Positions 18,411-26,960 of a stretch of DNA of 50,912 bases are shown one piece after another; within the stretch, counting starts at the first letter, position 1; each line of letters begins with the position of its first letter. Where the stretch lies: the NCBI GenBank assembly GCA_905618895.1, contig CAJQTA010000044.1:1-50912 (forward strand). The letters are read 5' to 3'. The notes below the pieces were generated by a model. That model searched no databases and was not told where the DNA came from. It worked only from the letters and a program-made list of their open reading frames with translations. This stretch comes from an uncultured Candidatus Pelagibacter sp. (GTDB lineage: Bacteria > Pseudomonadota > Alphaproteobacteria > Pelagibacterales > Pelagibacteraceae). A program made the translations under genes and the position numbers.

Positions 18411-19739
18411 TTATTTTTTATTCTTTATACCTGGTATCCAATTAGTACCAGCTAGGGGCACTCTAGCCATTGCAGCAGATTCAACTGTTAATGCACATAG
18501 ATCTTCAGGCTCCAAATTATGTAAATCATTTTTACCAGAAGCTCTAGCTATAGTTTGAGCTTCAAGTGTCATAACTTTTAAATAGTTCGATAATCGTCTA
18601 CCACCAGCAACAGGATCAAAACGTTTCATTAATTCAGGATCTTGTGTTGTAATTCCCGCCGGGTCTTGCCCTTCATGCCAATCATCATAAGCTCCTGCTG
18701 TAGTACCTAATTTATTGTAATCTTTCTCCCACTTAGGATCATTATCACCCAATGCAATCATAGCAGCAGAGCCAATTGAAACTGCATCAGCACCAAGGGC
18801 CATTGCTTTGGCGACATCAGCTCCATTTCTAATTCCACCAGAAACTATCAATTGAACTTTTCTATGTTGATCTAGGTCTTGAAGAGCATCCACTGCAGGC
18901 CTAATACACGCTAAAGTAGGTTGGCCAACATTTTCAATAAACACCTCTTGTGTAGCTGCTGTTCCACCTTGCATACCATCTAGAACAACTACATCAGCTC
19001 CAGCTTTAACTGCTAAAGCAGTATCATAGTAAGGTCTTGCACCAGCAACTTTAATAAATATCGGAACTTTCCATCCAGTTATTTCTCTTAATTCTAGTAT
19101 CTTAATTTTTAAATCATCTGGACCTGTCCAATCAGGATGTCTACACGCAGATCTTTGATCTATTCCTTTTGGTAAAGTTCTCATTTCAGCAACACGATCG
19201 CTAATTTTTTGACCCAATAGCATTCCACCACCGCCAGGTTTAGCTCCTTGGCCTATAACAATTTCAATAGCATCTGCTTTTCTTAAATCATCTGGATTCA
19301 TCCCATACCTTGAAGGTAGAAGTTGGTAAATCAAATTTTTAGACTGTCCTCTTTCTTCAGTAGTCATTCCACCATCTCCAGTAGTTGTAGATGTTCCAGC
19401 CATGCTTGCTCCACGCCCCAAAGCCTCTTTAGCTCTACCTGACAATGCCCCAAAACTCATTCCAGCAATTGTGATAGGAATATCTAACTCTAAAGGTTTT
19501 TTTGCGTAACGAGTTCCTAAAGTTACTTTTGTATTACAAGTTTCTCTATATCCCTCTAAAGGATATCTGGACATTGAAGCACCAAGAAAAAGTAAATCAT
19601 CGAAGTGAGGAAGTTTTCTTTTTGAACCACCACCTCTGATATCATAAATTCCAGTTTCAGCTGCTCGTCTTATTTCTGAATTTGTATACTTATCAAAAGT
19701 CCATGAAATACGGGGATGTGTTTTTTTATTGTCTGACAT
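18411..19739 (-). CDS. mgsC: GltB FMN/synthase-domain protein (MgsC-like), Fe-S cysteine motif absent
   Basis: GMSFGALSGRAKEALGRGASMAGTSTTTGDGGM, VIGQGAKPGGGGML, VDVVVLDGMQGG-type, SGGIRNGADVAKAMALGADAV; CHTGRCPVG position reads DWHEGQDPAG. Confidence 0.8.
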   Translation of the reverse strand: MSDNKKTHPRISWTFDKYTNSEIRRAAETGIYDIRGGGSKRKLPHFDDLLFLGASMSRYPLEGYRETCNTKVTLGTRYAKKPLELDIPITIAGMSFGALSGRAKEALGRGASMAGTSTTTGDGGMTTEERGQSKNLIYQLLPSRYGMNPDDLRKADAIEIVIGQGAKPGGGGMLLGQKISDRVAEMRTLPKGIDQRSACRHPDWTGPDDLKIKILELREITGWKVPIFIKVAGARPYYDTALAVKAGADVVVLDGMQGGTAATQEVFIENVGQPTLACIRPAVDALQDLDQHRKVQLIVSGGIRNGADVAKAMALGADAVSIGSAAMIALGDNDPKWEKDYNKLGTTAGAYDDWHEGQDPAGITTQDPELMKRFDPVAGGRRLSNYLKVMTLEAQTIARASGKNDLHNLEPEDLCALTVESAAMARVPLAGTNWIPGIKNKK

Positions 19740-19741
19740 TG

Positions 19742-20425
19742 TTAGTAACTTGATACGTTATCAATATTAAAATTATATAGCTTTCTTGCTGAACCATACC
19801 TTTTAAAATTATCTGGTTTAATATTCTTTATTTCACTTTTTTTTAAAAGGTTAGAGATCTTATCTAAATGTTTTTTTTCCATTTTCTTTTCTATACAGTC
19901 AGCACCTAATGATTTAACAGAACCTTTAACAAATATATCTGCTTCGTAAAGACTATCTCCCAATGCCTCCCCCGCATCACCACAAACTACCATAGTTCCA
20001 GACTGAGCCATAAAAGCAGACATATGTCCCACTGAACCTTTAACTACAATGTCAATACCTTTCATTGAAATGCCACATCGAGAACTAGCATCTCCATCAA
20101 TTATAAGCAAACCACCATGAGCAGTAGCACCAGCGGATTGTGAGGCATTACCCTTTACATGAACAGTTCCAGACATCATATTTTCAGCCACACCTGTTCC
20201 AACATTTCCATCTATGGTTAGATAAGCTTTTTGATTCATTCCGCCACAATAATAACCGACATGTCCTTTGATTAAAACTTTCATTTCCTGGTTCAATCCC
20301 GCACATAATGCGTGACTTCCTTCAGGATTTATAATTACAAAATCTCTATCATTTTTTTTATTATCTAAATTTTGCAAAGTATTATTAATTTCTCTTAATT
20401 TTTTTTTCTTTAAATCTAATTTCAT
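19742..20425 (-). CDS. mgsB: GltB GXGXG beta-helix domain protein (MgsB-like)
   Basis: GYYCGGMNQKAYLTIDGNVGTGVAENMMSGTVHVKGNASQSAGATAHGG; ATG at 20425 overlaps the stop of the upstream GATase gene (track start at 20437 is an earlier TTG). Confidence 0.82.
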   Translation of the reverse strand: MKLDLKKKKLREINNTLQNLDNKKNDRDFVIINPEGSHALCAGLNQEMKVLIKGHVGYYCGGMNQKAYLTIDGNVGTGVAENMMSGTVHVKGNASQSAGATAHGGLLIIDGDASSRCGISMKGIDIVVKGSVGHMSAFMAQSGTMVVCGDAGEALGDSLYEADIFVKGSVKSLGADCIEKKMEKKHLDKISNLLKKSEIKNIKPDNFKRYGSARKLYNFNIDNVSSY

Positions 20426-21309
20426 TATTTTCCCCAAGAATAGACAATACCAGGTTCAGGTTCAAAAATTTTTGCATTATTTACATCTGGTAAATGTGCC
20501 ATTGCTTGAAACTCTGATGCTATTGCAACATAGTTTTTTGTTTCTGCTATTACTGCAGGTTTACATGCTATTTCATCTCTGACAACTGCAAATCCTTTTC
20601 TAGTCCCTGCAATAAATGTGTAAAAACCATCTAAATCTTTAAGAGCAGAAGTAAGGGTGTCTTTTAAGGATTTATTATTTGATAAGCTGTTAGAGACATA
20701 TCCTGCGGCAACTTCAGTGTCATTTTCAGAATTGAAGGTATTACCTTTTTTAGTAAGTTTTCTTCTTAAATTATTATGATTTGATAAAGAACCATTGTGA
20801 ACCAAACATTCATCTTCCCCAGTAGAGTAGGGATGAGATCCATTTGTAGTGATTGCACTTTCTGTGGCCATTCTAGTATGACCTATTCCATGTGTTCCAC
20901 TAAAACTATCTAACTTAAATTTTTTAACCACATCTTTAGGGTTACCAACTTGTTTAAATATCTCTATTGAACGCCCATATCCAACTATTGATACTTTAGG
21001 AAAATTTGAATTTATTATTTCAATTACTTTTTTTGGTTGTTTCTGAGTTTTAAGAATTACATGATCAGAAATTTGATTTAACTTAGCTTTTTTGATCTTT
21101 TTAGATATTTCTTTTTTAAATTTATTAAAGTTTAAATCATTAATACATAAAGAAAATTTATACATTTTTTTACTTTCATCTTTATATATAGCAAAACCAG
21201 CACTATCAGGTCCACGAGACTCCATGTTGTTTAGCATTACAGATAAAAGTTTACCTAAATTTTTTTCAAATTTTTTTGTTTTTAAGTAGATACCAACAAT
21301 TCCACACAT
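20425..21309 (-). CDS. mgsA: Class II glutamine amidotransferase domain protein (MgsA-like)
   Basis: Ntn Cys2: MCGIVGIYLK; ESRGPDSAGFAIY; HTRMATESAITTNGSHPY; LVHNGSLSNHNNLR. Confidence 0.85.
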   Translation of the reverse strand: MCGIVGIYLKTKKFEKNLGKLLSVMLNNMESRGPDSAGFAIYKDESKKMYKFSLCINDLNFNKFKKEISKKIKKAKLNQISDHVILKTQKQPKKVIEIINSNFPKVSIVGYGRSIEIFKQVGNPKDVVKKFKLDSFSGTHGIGHTRMATESAITTNGSHPYSTGEDECLVHNGSLSNHNNLRRKLTKKGNTFNSENDTEVAAGYVSNSLSNNKSLKDTLTSALKDLDGFYTFIAGTRKGFAVVRDEIACKPAVIAETKNYVAIASEFQAMAHLPDVNNAKIFEPEPGIVYSWGK

Positions 21310-21320
21310 AGTTTTTAGGT

Positions 21321-21473
21321 TTATTTTATTAAAGATATTAAGAAATCTTTATAGTAGATAAAATTACCTACCACAATGATGATAATAGCAGCTATTACAC
21401 CATACTTAGCTTTTGGAAAAACAACACCTCTTAGTTTACTGGGTCTAAGTTCTTCGTTGTTATTTTCAGTCAT
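21321..21473 (-). CDS. 50-aa single-pass membrane small protein (not in ORF track)
   Basis: Manual translation: MTENNNEELRPSKLRGVVFPKAKYGVIAAIIIIVVGNFIYYKDFLISLIK*; ends 11 nt before the mgsA-like start. Confidence 0.5.
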   Translation of the reverse strand: MTENNNEELRPSKLRGVVFPKAKYGVIAAIIIIVVGNFIYYKDFLISLIK

Positions 21474-21491
21474 AATTCTTTATTTTTATAA

Positions 21492-21523
21492 AAAAAAAGG
21501 GCGCCACAAACAAGTAGCGCCCA
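21492..21523 (-). terminator. Rho-independent terminator downstream of amt / 74-aa gene
   Basis: On minus strand: GGGCGC-(12 nt)-GCGCCC followed by T8. Confidence 0.8.
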
Positions 21524-21538
21524 AATTTTTAATTTATA

Positions 21539-21763
21539 TTACCATTCGGTAACATTGCTTTTGTGATCATTAGCACCATGTCTTTTCCTAGCTAATCTTG
21601 AAAGCTTTTCACTTTCTGACTTGTTAGTAACGACATGCCAGCCAATCCAAAAAACTACACCAAGAATAACCAGCAAAGTTTCAGTGGATCCTGCTCCCGG
21701 GTAAACTGCTCCGACAACTTCTTCAGCACTTAAATGATCTATCCAGTTTGTAACTGTAGCCAT
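21539..21763 (-). CDS. 74-aa small single-pass membrane protein downstream of Amt
   Basis: STETLLVILGVVFWIGWHVV TM; SD AAAGGAGAAAATAT before ATG; 12 nt after the amt stop. Confidence 0.7.
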   Translation of the reverse strand: MATVTNWIDHLSAEEVVGAVYPGAGSTETLLVILGVVFWIGWHVVTNKSESEKLSRLARKRHGANDHKSNVTEW

Positions 21764-21775
21764 ATATTTTCTCCT

Positions 21776-23176
21776 TTACCTAGTTGAAGAGGCGACTGCT
21801 TTTTCAGCATCTCTATCGTCCTCCATCATTTCATAGTCTAGTCCAGCTATTTCTACTTCACGTGGTATTCTTAATTTACCAAATCCGTTTAGTATTTTAG
21901 CTATGACATACCCTGGTAACATTCCAAGAACACCAAACATTATAATTGCTCCAAGGAATTGTCCCAGTGGGTTGATTGATGCATAAGTTGATCCGTCCCA
22001 CATAGCTCCAACACTGTATCCAGATGAAGGATAGCCATTCAAAACAAATCCACAAATTACAAGTCCAGCAAATCCAGCATAACCATGTACTGCTACTGCA
22101 CCAACTGCATCATCGATTTTGAACTTACGTTCAACCCAATAATGCATTTTATATGCAATAACAACACCGATCGCACCAATAAGCATTGCTTGTATCGGAT
22201 GATACAAATCATTACCTGCAGATGCACAGATGATGCCAGCCAGTCCACTTGAGTAAGTCCAGAAAGGATCACCTTTGGCGACCACGTATCCAGCCAATAA
22301 TCCACCTGATAGTGACATCAGGAAGTTATAGGTTATTCCACTCAGTGTGGTTGGAGTTACATATATGTTTGTTGCTGTCCAGTATGTTACACCTTCCATT
22401 CCATACTCAGGTCCAAGATCAAATATCGGAATATTACATGCCGCATAAAATCCCCAGAAACCAGTATAGATTAAAAATAATCCAACTGTTACTAGCCATG
22501 GGTTTCTTGGTCCTATATTTCTTGGCTCACCACTTGATGAGAATTTTCCAATTCTAGGTCCTAAAACGATTAGAACACCTAAAGCAAATCCACCTGCAAT
22601 TGCGTGAATTACTCCTGATGCATAAGCGTCATGATATCCTAAAATCTTGAGCATCCATCCATCAAAATGCCATCCCCAAGCAGCGTCAATTACCCAGAAA
22701 AATGAACCTATTGCAATTGCTAAAATACCAAATGCAAAAGTTGTAATTCTTTCAATGATTGCTCCAGAAACGATAGAAGCAGCTGTCCATGAAAATAGTA
22801 AGAATGCAGCCCAGAATACTCCACTTATGTGGTCACCTAAGTTAACCGCCATAAATTCAGAGTTAGCCAAATACCATTTTGCACTAAAAGTACTTTCGTC
22901 AGTAATTAGTGCAGCACTCTCATTCATTATTGATGGTGCTATTCCCGGTCCTGTTGGGAATGCCCAGTAAATCCACCAACCAAAGAAAAACCAAGTTACC
23001 GTTACTAACGGTATTACCATGGTATTTTTCATTAAAGTATGTTGGTGATGCTTATAACGTGAAGCTCCAACTTCATACATACAGAACCCGACGTGAATCA
23101 AGAACATTAATACTACTGTTACCCAGTAATAAAATTCTGTAAATATAACTGTAAGAGCACCTAATTGGTCAGTCAT
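21776..23176 (-). CDS. amtB: Ammonium/methylammonium transporter (Amt family), divergent
   Basis: Multiple TM segments; twin-His contexts SGVIHAIAGG and VAVHGYAGFAGLV; C-terminal RIPREVEIAGLD. Confidence 0.88.
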   Translation of the reverse strand: MTDQLGALTVIFTEFYYWVTVVLMFLIHVGFCMYEVGASRYKHHQHTLMKNTMVIPLVTVTWFFFGWWIYWAFPTGPGIAPSIMNESAALITDESTFSAKWYLANSEFMAVNLGDHISGVFWAAFLLFSWTAASIVSGAIIERITTFAFGILAIAIGSFFWVIDAAWGWHFDGWMLKILGYHDAYASGVIHAIAGGFALGVLIVLGPRIGKFSSSGEPRNIGPRNPWLVTVGLFLIYTGFWGFYAACNIPIFDLGPEYGMEGVTYWTATNIYVTPTTLSGITYNFLMSLSGGLLAGYVVAKGDPFWTYSSGLAGIICASAGNDLYHPIQAMLIGAIGVVIAYKMHYWVERKFKIDDAVGAVAVHGYAGFAGLVICGFVLNGYPSSGYSVGAMWDGSTYASINPLGQFLGAIIMFGVLGMLPGYVIAKILNGFGKLRIPREVEIAGLDYEMMEDDRDAEKAVASSTR

Positions 23177-23244
23177 AATCTCTCTCCTTATTAGTTTTTG
23201 AAAGACTATAAAATTTATACAGGTGTGACAAACTATTCATTGAT

Positions 23245-23268
23245 TAAAAAACCCTGTAATCACGACAG
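23245..23268 (-). terminator. Weak possible terminator between the 136-aa gene and amt
   Basis: Minus strand CTGT-CGTGATT-ACAG-GG-T6; only a 4-bp stem. Confidence 0.3.
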
Positions 23269-23301
23269 TTTTTAAAAATTACTCAACTCTAGAGTGAAGT
23301 G

Positions 23302-23712
23302 TTAAAATTTTAAGTATGCTTTTTTCAAATCAACAAGAGGGTGTTTTGGAGACATTTGGAACTTAACTAAAAGCTCTCTTGCGATCATGTCTCTATCTTG
23401 TTGGTTGTCAGGTAGTTTGATTGATTTTGGAATAGTTACCCAACCATTAGCATTTCTACAAAATACAGCCGGTCTATCTTCTTCATAACCCATATGAACA
23501 TCTTCTAACCAGTTGAGATCATCCCATCCCATGGCTTCAACATATTTTTTCAAGAATGGAGTTATTTTTTTATAATCAGGTAATAGATTAACATCATATC
23601 TATAACCGATATGCTGTCCAATCATTTTTTCTCTAGCAGTCTCTTTAGATTTACCACCTAGTATTATTTTCTTTTCTTTTTTAAATTTTGTTTTTGTTTT
23701 TTTCTTAACCAT
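23302..23712 (-). CDS. 136-aa hypothetical protein with polybasic N-terminus
   Basis: MVKKKTKTKFKKEKKIILGGKSK...; SD-like AAGGGG upstream; operonic with downstream-module genes. Confidence 0.75.
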   Translation of the reverse strand: MVKKKTKTKFKKEKKIILGGKSKETAREKMIGQHIGYRYDVNLLPDYKKITPFLKKYVEAMGWDDLNWLEDVHMGYEEDRPAVFCRNANGWVTIPKSIKLPDNQQDRDMIARELLVKFQMSPKHPLVDLKKAYLKF

Positions 23713-23721
23713 AAATACCCC

Positions 23722-25146
23722 TTATATTTTATGAAAGTTATCTACACCAACTGTGTAGTTGGTCCCTGTTAAAGGAACTTTAGCTAACGCTGAAGCTTCC
23801 ATTGTTAAAGCAGCTAAATCTTCAGGCTCTAAAGAGTGAATGTTAGTTTTACCACAAGCTCTTGCTAAAAGTTGAGCCTCCAATGTCATTGCATGTAAGT
23901 AGTTGTAAACTCTTAAAGCAGCATCATCAGGGTTTAATCTAGATCTTAATTTAGGATCTTGTGTAGCAACACCAACTGGACAACGTCCAGTATGGCAGTG
24001 GTAACAGTCACCAGCTTTAACACCCATTTCTTTTTCAAAGTTTGCTTCTGGTATATCTTTGTTACAGTTCAAAGCTATTAAAGCACCAGTTCCAATTGCT
24101 ATTGCGTCAGCACCTAGTGCCAAAGCTTTCGCCATATCTGCACCGTCTCTAACACCACCTGCATAAATTAAAGTTACTTGTCCAGTTTTACCAACATCAT
24201 CAATAGCTCTTCTTGCTTCTCTGATTGCAGCAATTCCTGGAATACCAGTATTTGCAGCAGCTATGTGAGGACCTGCTCCAGTCGAACCTTCCATACCATC
24301 TAAAAAGATTGAGTCAGGATTACATTTTGCAGCCATACGAACATCATCATAAACTTTTGATGCACCTAGTTTTAATTGAATGGGTACTTTATTTTTTGTT
24401 AACTGTCTTAATTCTTCAACTTTTAGAGCTAAATCATCTGGACCTAACCAGTCAGGATGTCTTGCTGGAGATCTTTGATCAATACCAGATGGTAGAGATC
24501 TCATTTCTGCAACTTGATCAGTAACCTTTTGACCCATTAAATGTCCACCCATTCCAACTTTTTGTCCTTGACCAATAAATACCTCGATTGCATCAGCAAG
24601 TTGAGCGTGATGGGGGTTAAAGCCATATCTTGATTGAATACATTGGTAATACCATTTTTCAGAATATCTTCTTTCATCTGGAATCATTCCACCTTCACCA
24701 GAACATGTAGCACTTCCAGCCATTGTTGCTCCTCTTGCTAAAGCAGTTTTTGCTTCATAAGAAAGTGCACCAAAACTCATACCCGTAACATATACTGGTA
24801 TATCTAACTCAATTGGGTTTTCACAATTTGGTCCAATTATAGTTTTTGTTTCACATTTCTCTCTATAACCTTCGATCACAAACCTTGTAAGAGTACCTGG
24901 TAAGAAAACTAAATCATCAAATGTTGGAATTTTTTTCATTAATGCCATTCCACGCATTCTGTATCTCCCAAGCTGAGCTTTAATATGAATGTCGTCTATA
25001 ACTTCAGGGGTAAAAATAGCATTATGACCTAATAGACTTTTATTTCTTTTTCCTTCTTCATGCACATGAACGTCAGCTTTTCCACCAACATTACCGTTTG
25101 TTTTTTTTAATTTTTTTCCGTTTTTTTTAGTTTTCTTTTTAGCCAT
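23722..25146 (-). CDS. GltB FMN/synthase-domain protein, Fe-S motif retained as C-x2-C-x4-C
   Basis: GMSFGALSYEAKTALARGATMAGSATCSGEGGM, FIGQGQKVGMGGHLMGQKV, DCYHCHTGRCPVGVATQ. Confidence 0.88.
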   Translation of the reverse strand: MAKKKTKKNGKKLKKTNGNVGGKADVHVHEEGKRNKSLLGHNAIFTPEVIDDIHIKAQLGRYRMRGMALMKKIPTFDDLVFLPGTLTRFVIEGYREKCETKTIIGPNCENPIELDIPVYVTGMSFGALSYEAKTALARGATMAGSATCSGEGGMIPDERRYSEKWYYQCIQSRYGFNPHHAQLADAIEVFIGQGQKVGMGGHLMGQKVTDQVAEMRSLPSGIDQRSPARHPDWLGPDDLALKVEELRQLTKNKVPIQLKLGASKVYDDVRMAAKCNPDSIFLDGMEGSTGAGPHIAAANTGIPGIAAIREARRAIDDVGKTGQVTLIYAGGVRDGADMAKALALGADAIAIGTGALIALNCNKDIPEANFEKEMGVKAGDCYHCHTGRCPVGVATQDPKLRSRLNPDDAALRVYNYLHAMTLEAQLLARACGKTNIHSLEPEDLAALTMEASALAKVPLTGTNYTVGVDNFHKI

Positions 25147-26000
25147 TATATAGCTCCTTTCTTTTCATGAGGTTCTAAATTATCATAATTCCAAAGTTTT
25201 TTCCCTGCGACTATTTTTGTCATTTTACTGACGTCAAATTTTTCACCAATTTCTGCGACTTTTAATTTTCTTTTTAACCAGTCTTGGTCACTATCGGTTA
25301 GATCAGAAGGAACTGCGTCACTTCCAAAAGAACCAATTTTACCGCCTATAAATATTGTTCCATCATACATTGAGTCTCCTAAATTTATTCCAACATCACC
25401 TAGAATAATTATTCTTCCTCTTTGCATCATAAAACCAGTAAATGCTCCAGCATCACCACCAACAATAATAGTTCCACCCTTCATATCAATACCAGTTCTA
25501 GCACCAACACTACCTTTACAAATTAAATCTCCACCTCTAATAGCTGCACCAAAACAAGACCCAGCATTTTTTTCTATAACAACTTTTCCAGCCATTAAGT
25601 TTTCTGCACAAGACCAACCAACTCTACCATTAATTCTTACAGTAGGTCCATCGCAAGATCCCATACCAAAATAGCCTAAACTTCCTTCAAAAATTAAATT
25701 TAGTTTATTTAAAATACCAACACCTAAGCTATGCTTTCCTTGAGGGTTTTTGATTACGATTGTTCCAAAACCTTGGCTCATTAAATTATCTATCTCTTTA
25801 TTAGCTTCTGGAGCTGTCATTTCTTTAACATCTAGCTCTGTTCTTTTATTAAAATCTACATCGTAAGTGCCAAAATAATAAAGGTTTTCACCTTCATCAG
25901 GATTAAAAAACTTTTGTTGAGTTCTTCCTGTCAAAACTTCTGAGTGCATACCCATTGATTGGGACTTTGTTTTTTTTTCTGTAGCCTTTAAATTTGCCAT
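25146..26000 (-). CDS. GltB GXGXG-domain protein (second paralog)
   Basis: LGYFGMGSCDGPTVRINGRVGWSCAENLMAGKVVIEKNAGSCFGAAIRGGDLICKGSVGARTGIDMKGG. Confidence 0.85.
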   Translation of the reverse strand: MANLKATEKKTKSQSMGMHSEVLTGRTQQKFFNPDEGENLYYFGTYDVDFNKRTELDVKEMTAPEANKEIDNLMSQGFGTIVIKNPQGKHSLGVGILNKLNLIFEGSLGYFGMGSCDGPTVRINGRVGWSCAENLMAGKVVIEKNAGSCFGAAIRGGDLICKGSVGARTGIDMKGGTIIVGGDAGAFTGFMMQRGRIIILGDVGINLGDSMYDGTIFIGGKIGSFGSDAVPSDLTDSDQDWLKRKLKVAEIGEKFDVSKMTKIVAGKKLWNYDNLEPHEKKGAI

Positions 26001-26932
26001 ACTTTTACCTCTCCATCATATGGATCATATGTATCTATCTCTTGTGGTAGAACTGATCTGATTGCTATTTCTTCTGAACCCATTGCCACTAAATCATCTG
26101 ATTCATATAGAACCAAAGGCTTTGCAGCCATAGTATCTTTTGCCATTCCCAAAGAATCTTTGGTTGCTACAAAATATGTAAACACACCATCAAGGCCTGT
26201 TAAAGAAGCTTTCATACCCTCTTCAAGAGACGCTCCTTCTCTCATTTTTTGGGCAATATAAACAGCGATTAATTCTGAATCACATTCAGACATAAATCTC
26301 ATACCCTTATTCTCAAGTAATCTTCTGTTGTTCCAATAGTTAGTTAATTGACCATTGTGAACTACAGATACATCACTGAAGGGATAACCCCAAAAAGGAT
26401 GAGCAGACTTGATATCAACACCAGATTCTGTAGCCATTCTTGCATGGCCGATCGCATGCGTTCCAACAAGTTTATCTAAACCGTATCTATCACAAACCAT
26501 CTTAGCATTACCCAAGTCTTTAATTACCTCTAATGATTTTCCCATAGAAAGAATTTCAACCCCCGGAATACTTTCTATCTTTTGAGAAAACTCTAATAGA
26601 TCTTTTTTGTCATATGAAATTTCATATCTTAATGAATAGGGCAGTACCCTTTCTTCTTTAACTATTTTAGCATCTAACTCCAACAAGTATTGATCAACAA
26701 TTTTTTTTCTTTCATCATAAACAGAAACATCTTCCATTATAGATGAACTTCCTTCACCAACATTTTCTCCAACTTTAAAACGCATGATAAAATTTTTACC
26801 ATCTGTATCACCATATAAAGCATAACCAGTGGAATCCTCACCTCTGTGTTTTAATGCTTGTAGCATCCCCTGTAGTTCACTTCCTACATTGGAGGATTTT
26901 CCTCTATGAATTAAACCTGCGATACCACACAT
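25988..26932 (-). CDS. Class II glutamine amidotransferase domain protein (second paralog)
   Basis: MCGIAGLIHRGKSS; KHRGEDSTGYALYGD; GHARMATESGVDIKSAHPF; SVVHNGQLTNYWNNRR; SD GGGAGAGA. Confidence 0.87.
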   Translation of the reverse strand: MCGIAGLIHRGKSSNVGSELQGMLQALKHRGEDSTGYALYGDTDGKNFIMRFKVGENVGEGSSSIMEDVSVYDERKKIVDQYLLELDAKIVKEERVLPYSLRYEISYDKKDLLEFSQKIESIPGVEILSMGKSLEVIKDLGNAKMVCDRYGLDKLVGTHAIGHARMATESGVDIKSAHPFWGYPFSDVSVVHNGQLTNYWNNRRLLENKGMRFMSECDSELIAVYIAQKMREGASLEEGMKASLTGLDGVFTYFVATKDSLGMAKDTMAAKPLVLYESDDLVAMGSEEIAIRSVLPQEIDTYDPYDGEVKVWQI

Positions 26933-26960
26933 ATTTCTCTCCCTTTGTTGATAATTAAGA

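Noticed and set aside
22093-23142. Overlapping ORFs on both strands within the Amt gene (22093-22305, 22249-22557, 22647-22970, 22909-23142)
   Set aside because: They are shadows of the well-supported amt CDS, with no domain or RBS support.
23270-23300. Palindrome CTTCACTCTAGAGTTGAG after the 136-aa gene
   Set aside because: No loop and a mismatch in the stem; not a convincing terminator or operator on sequence alone.
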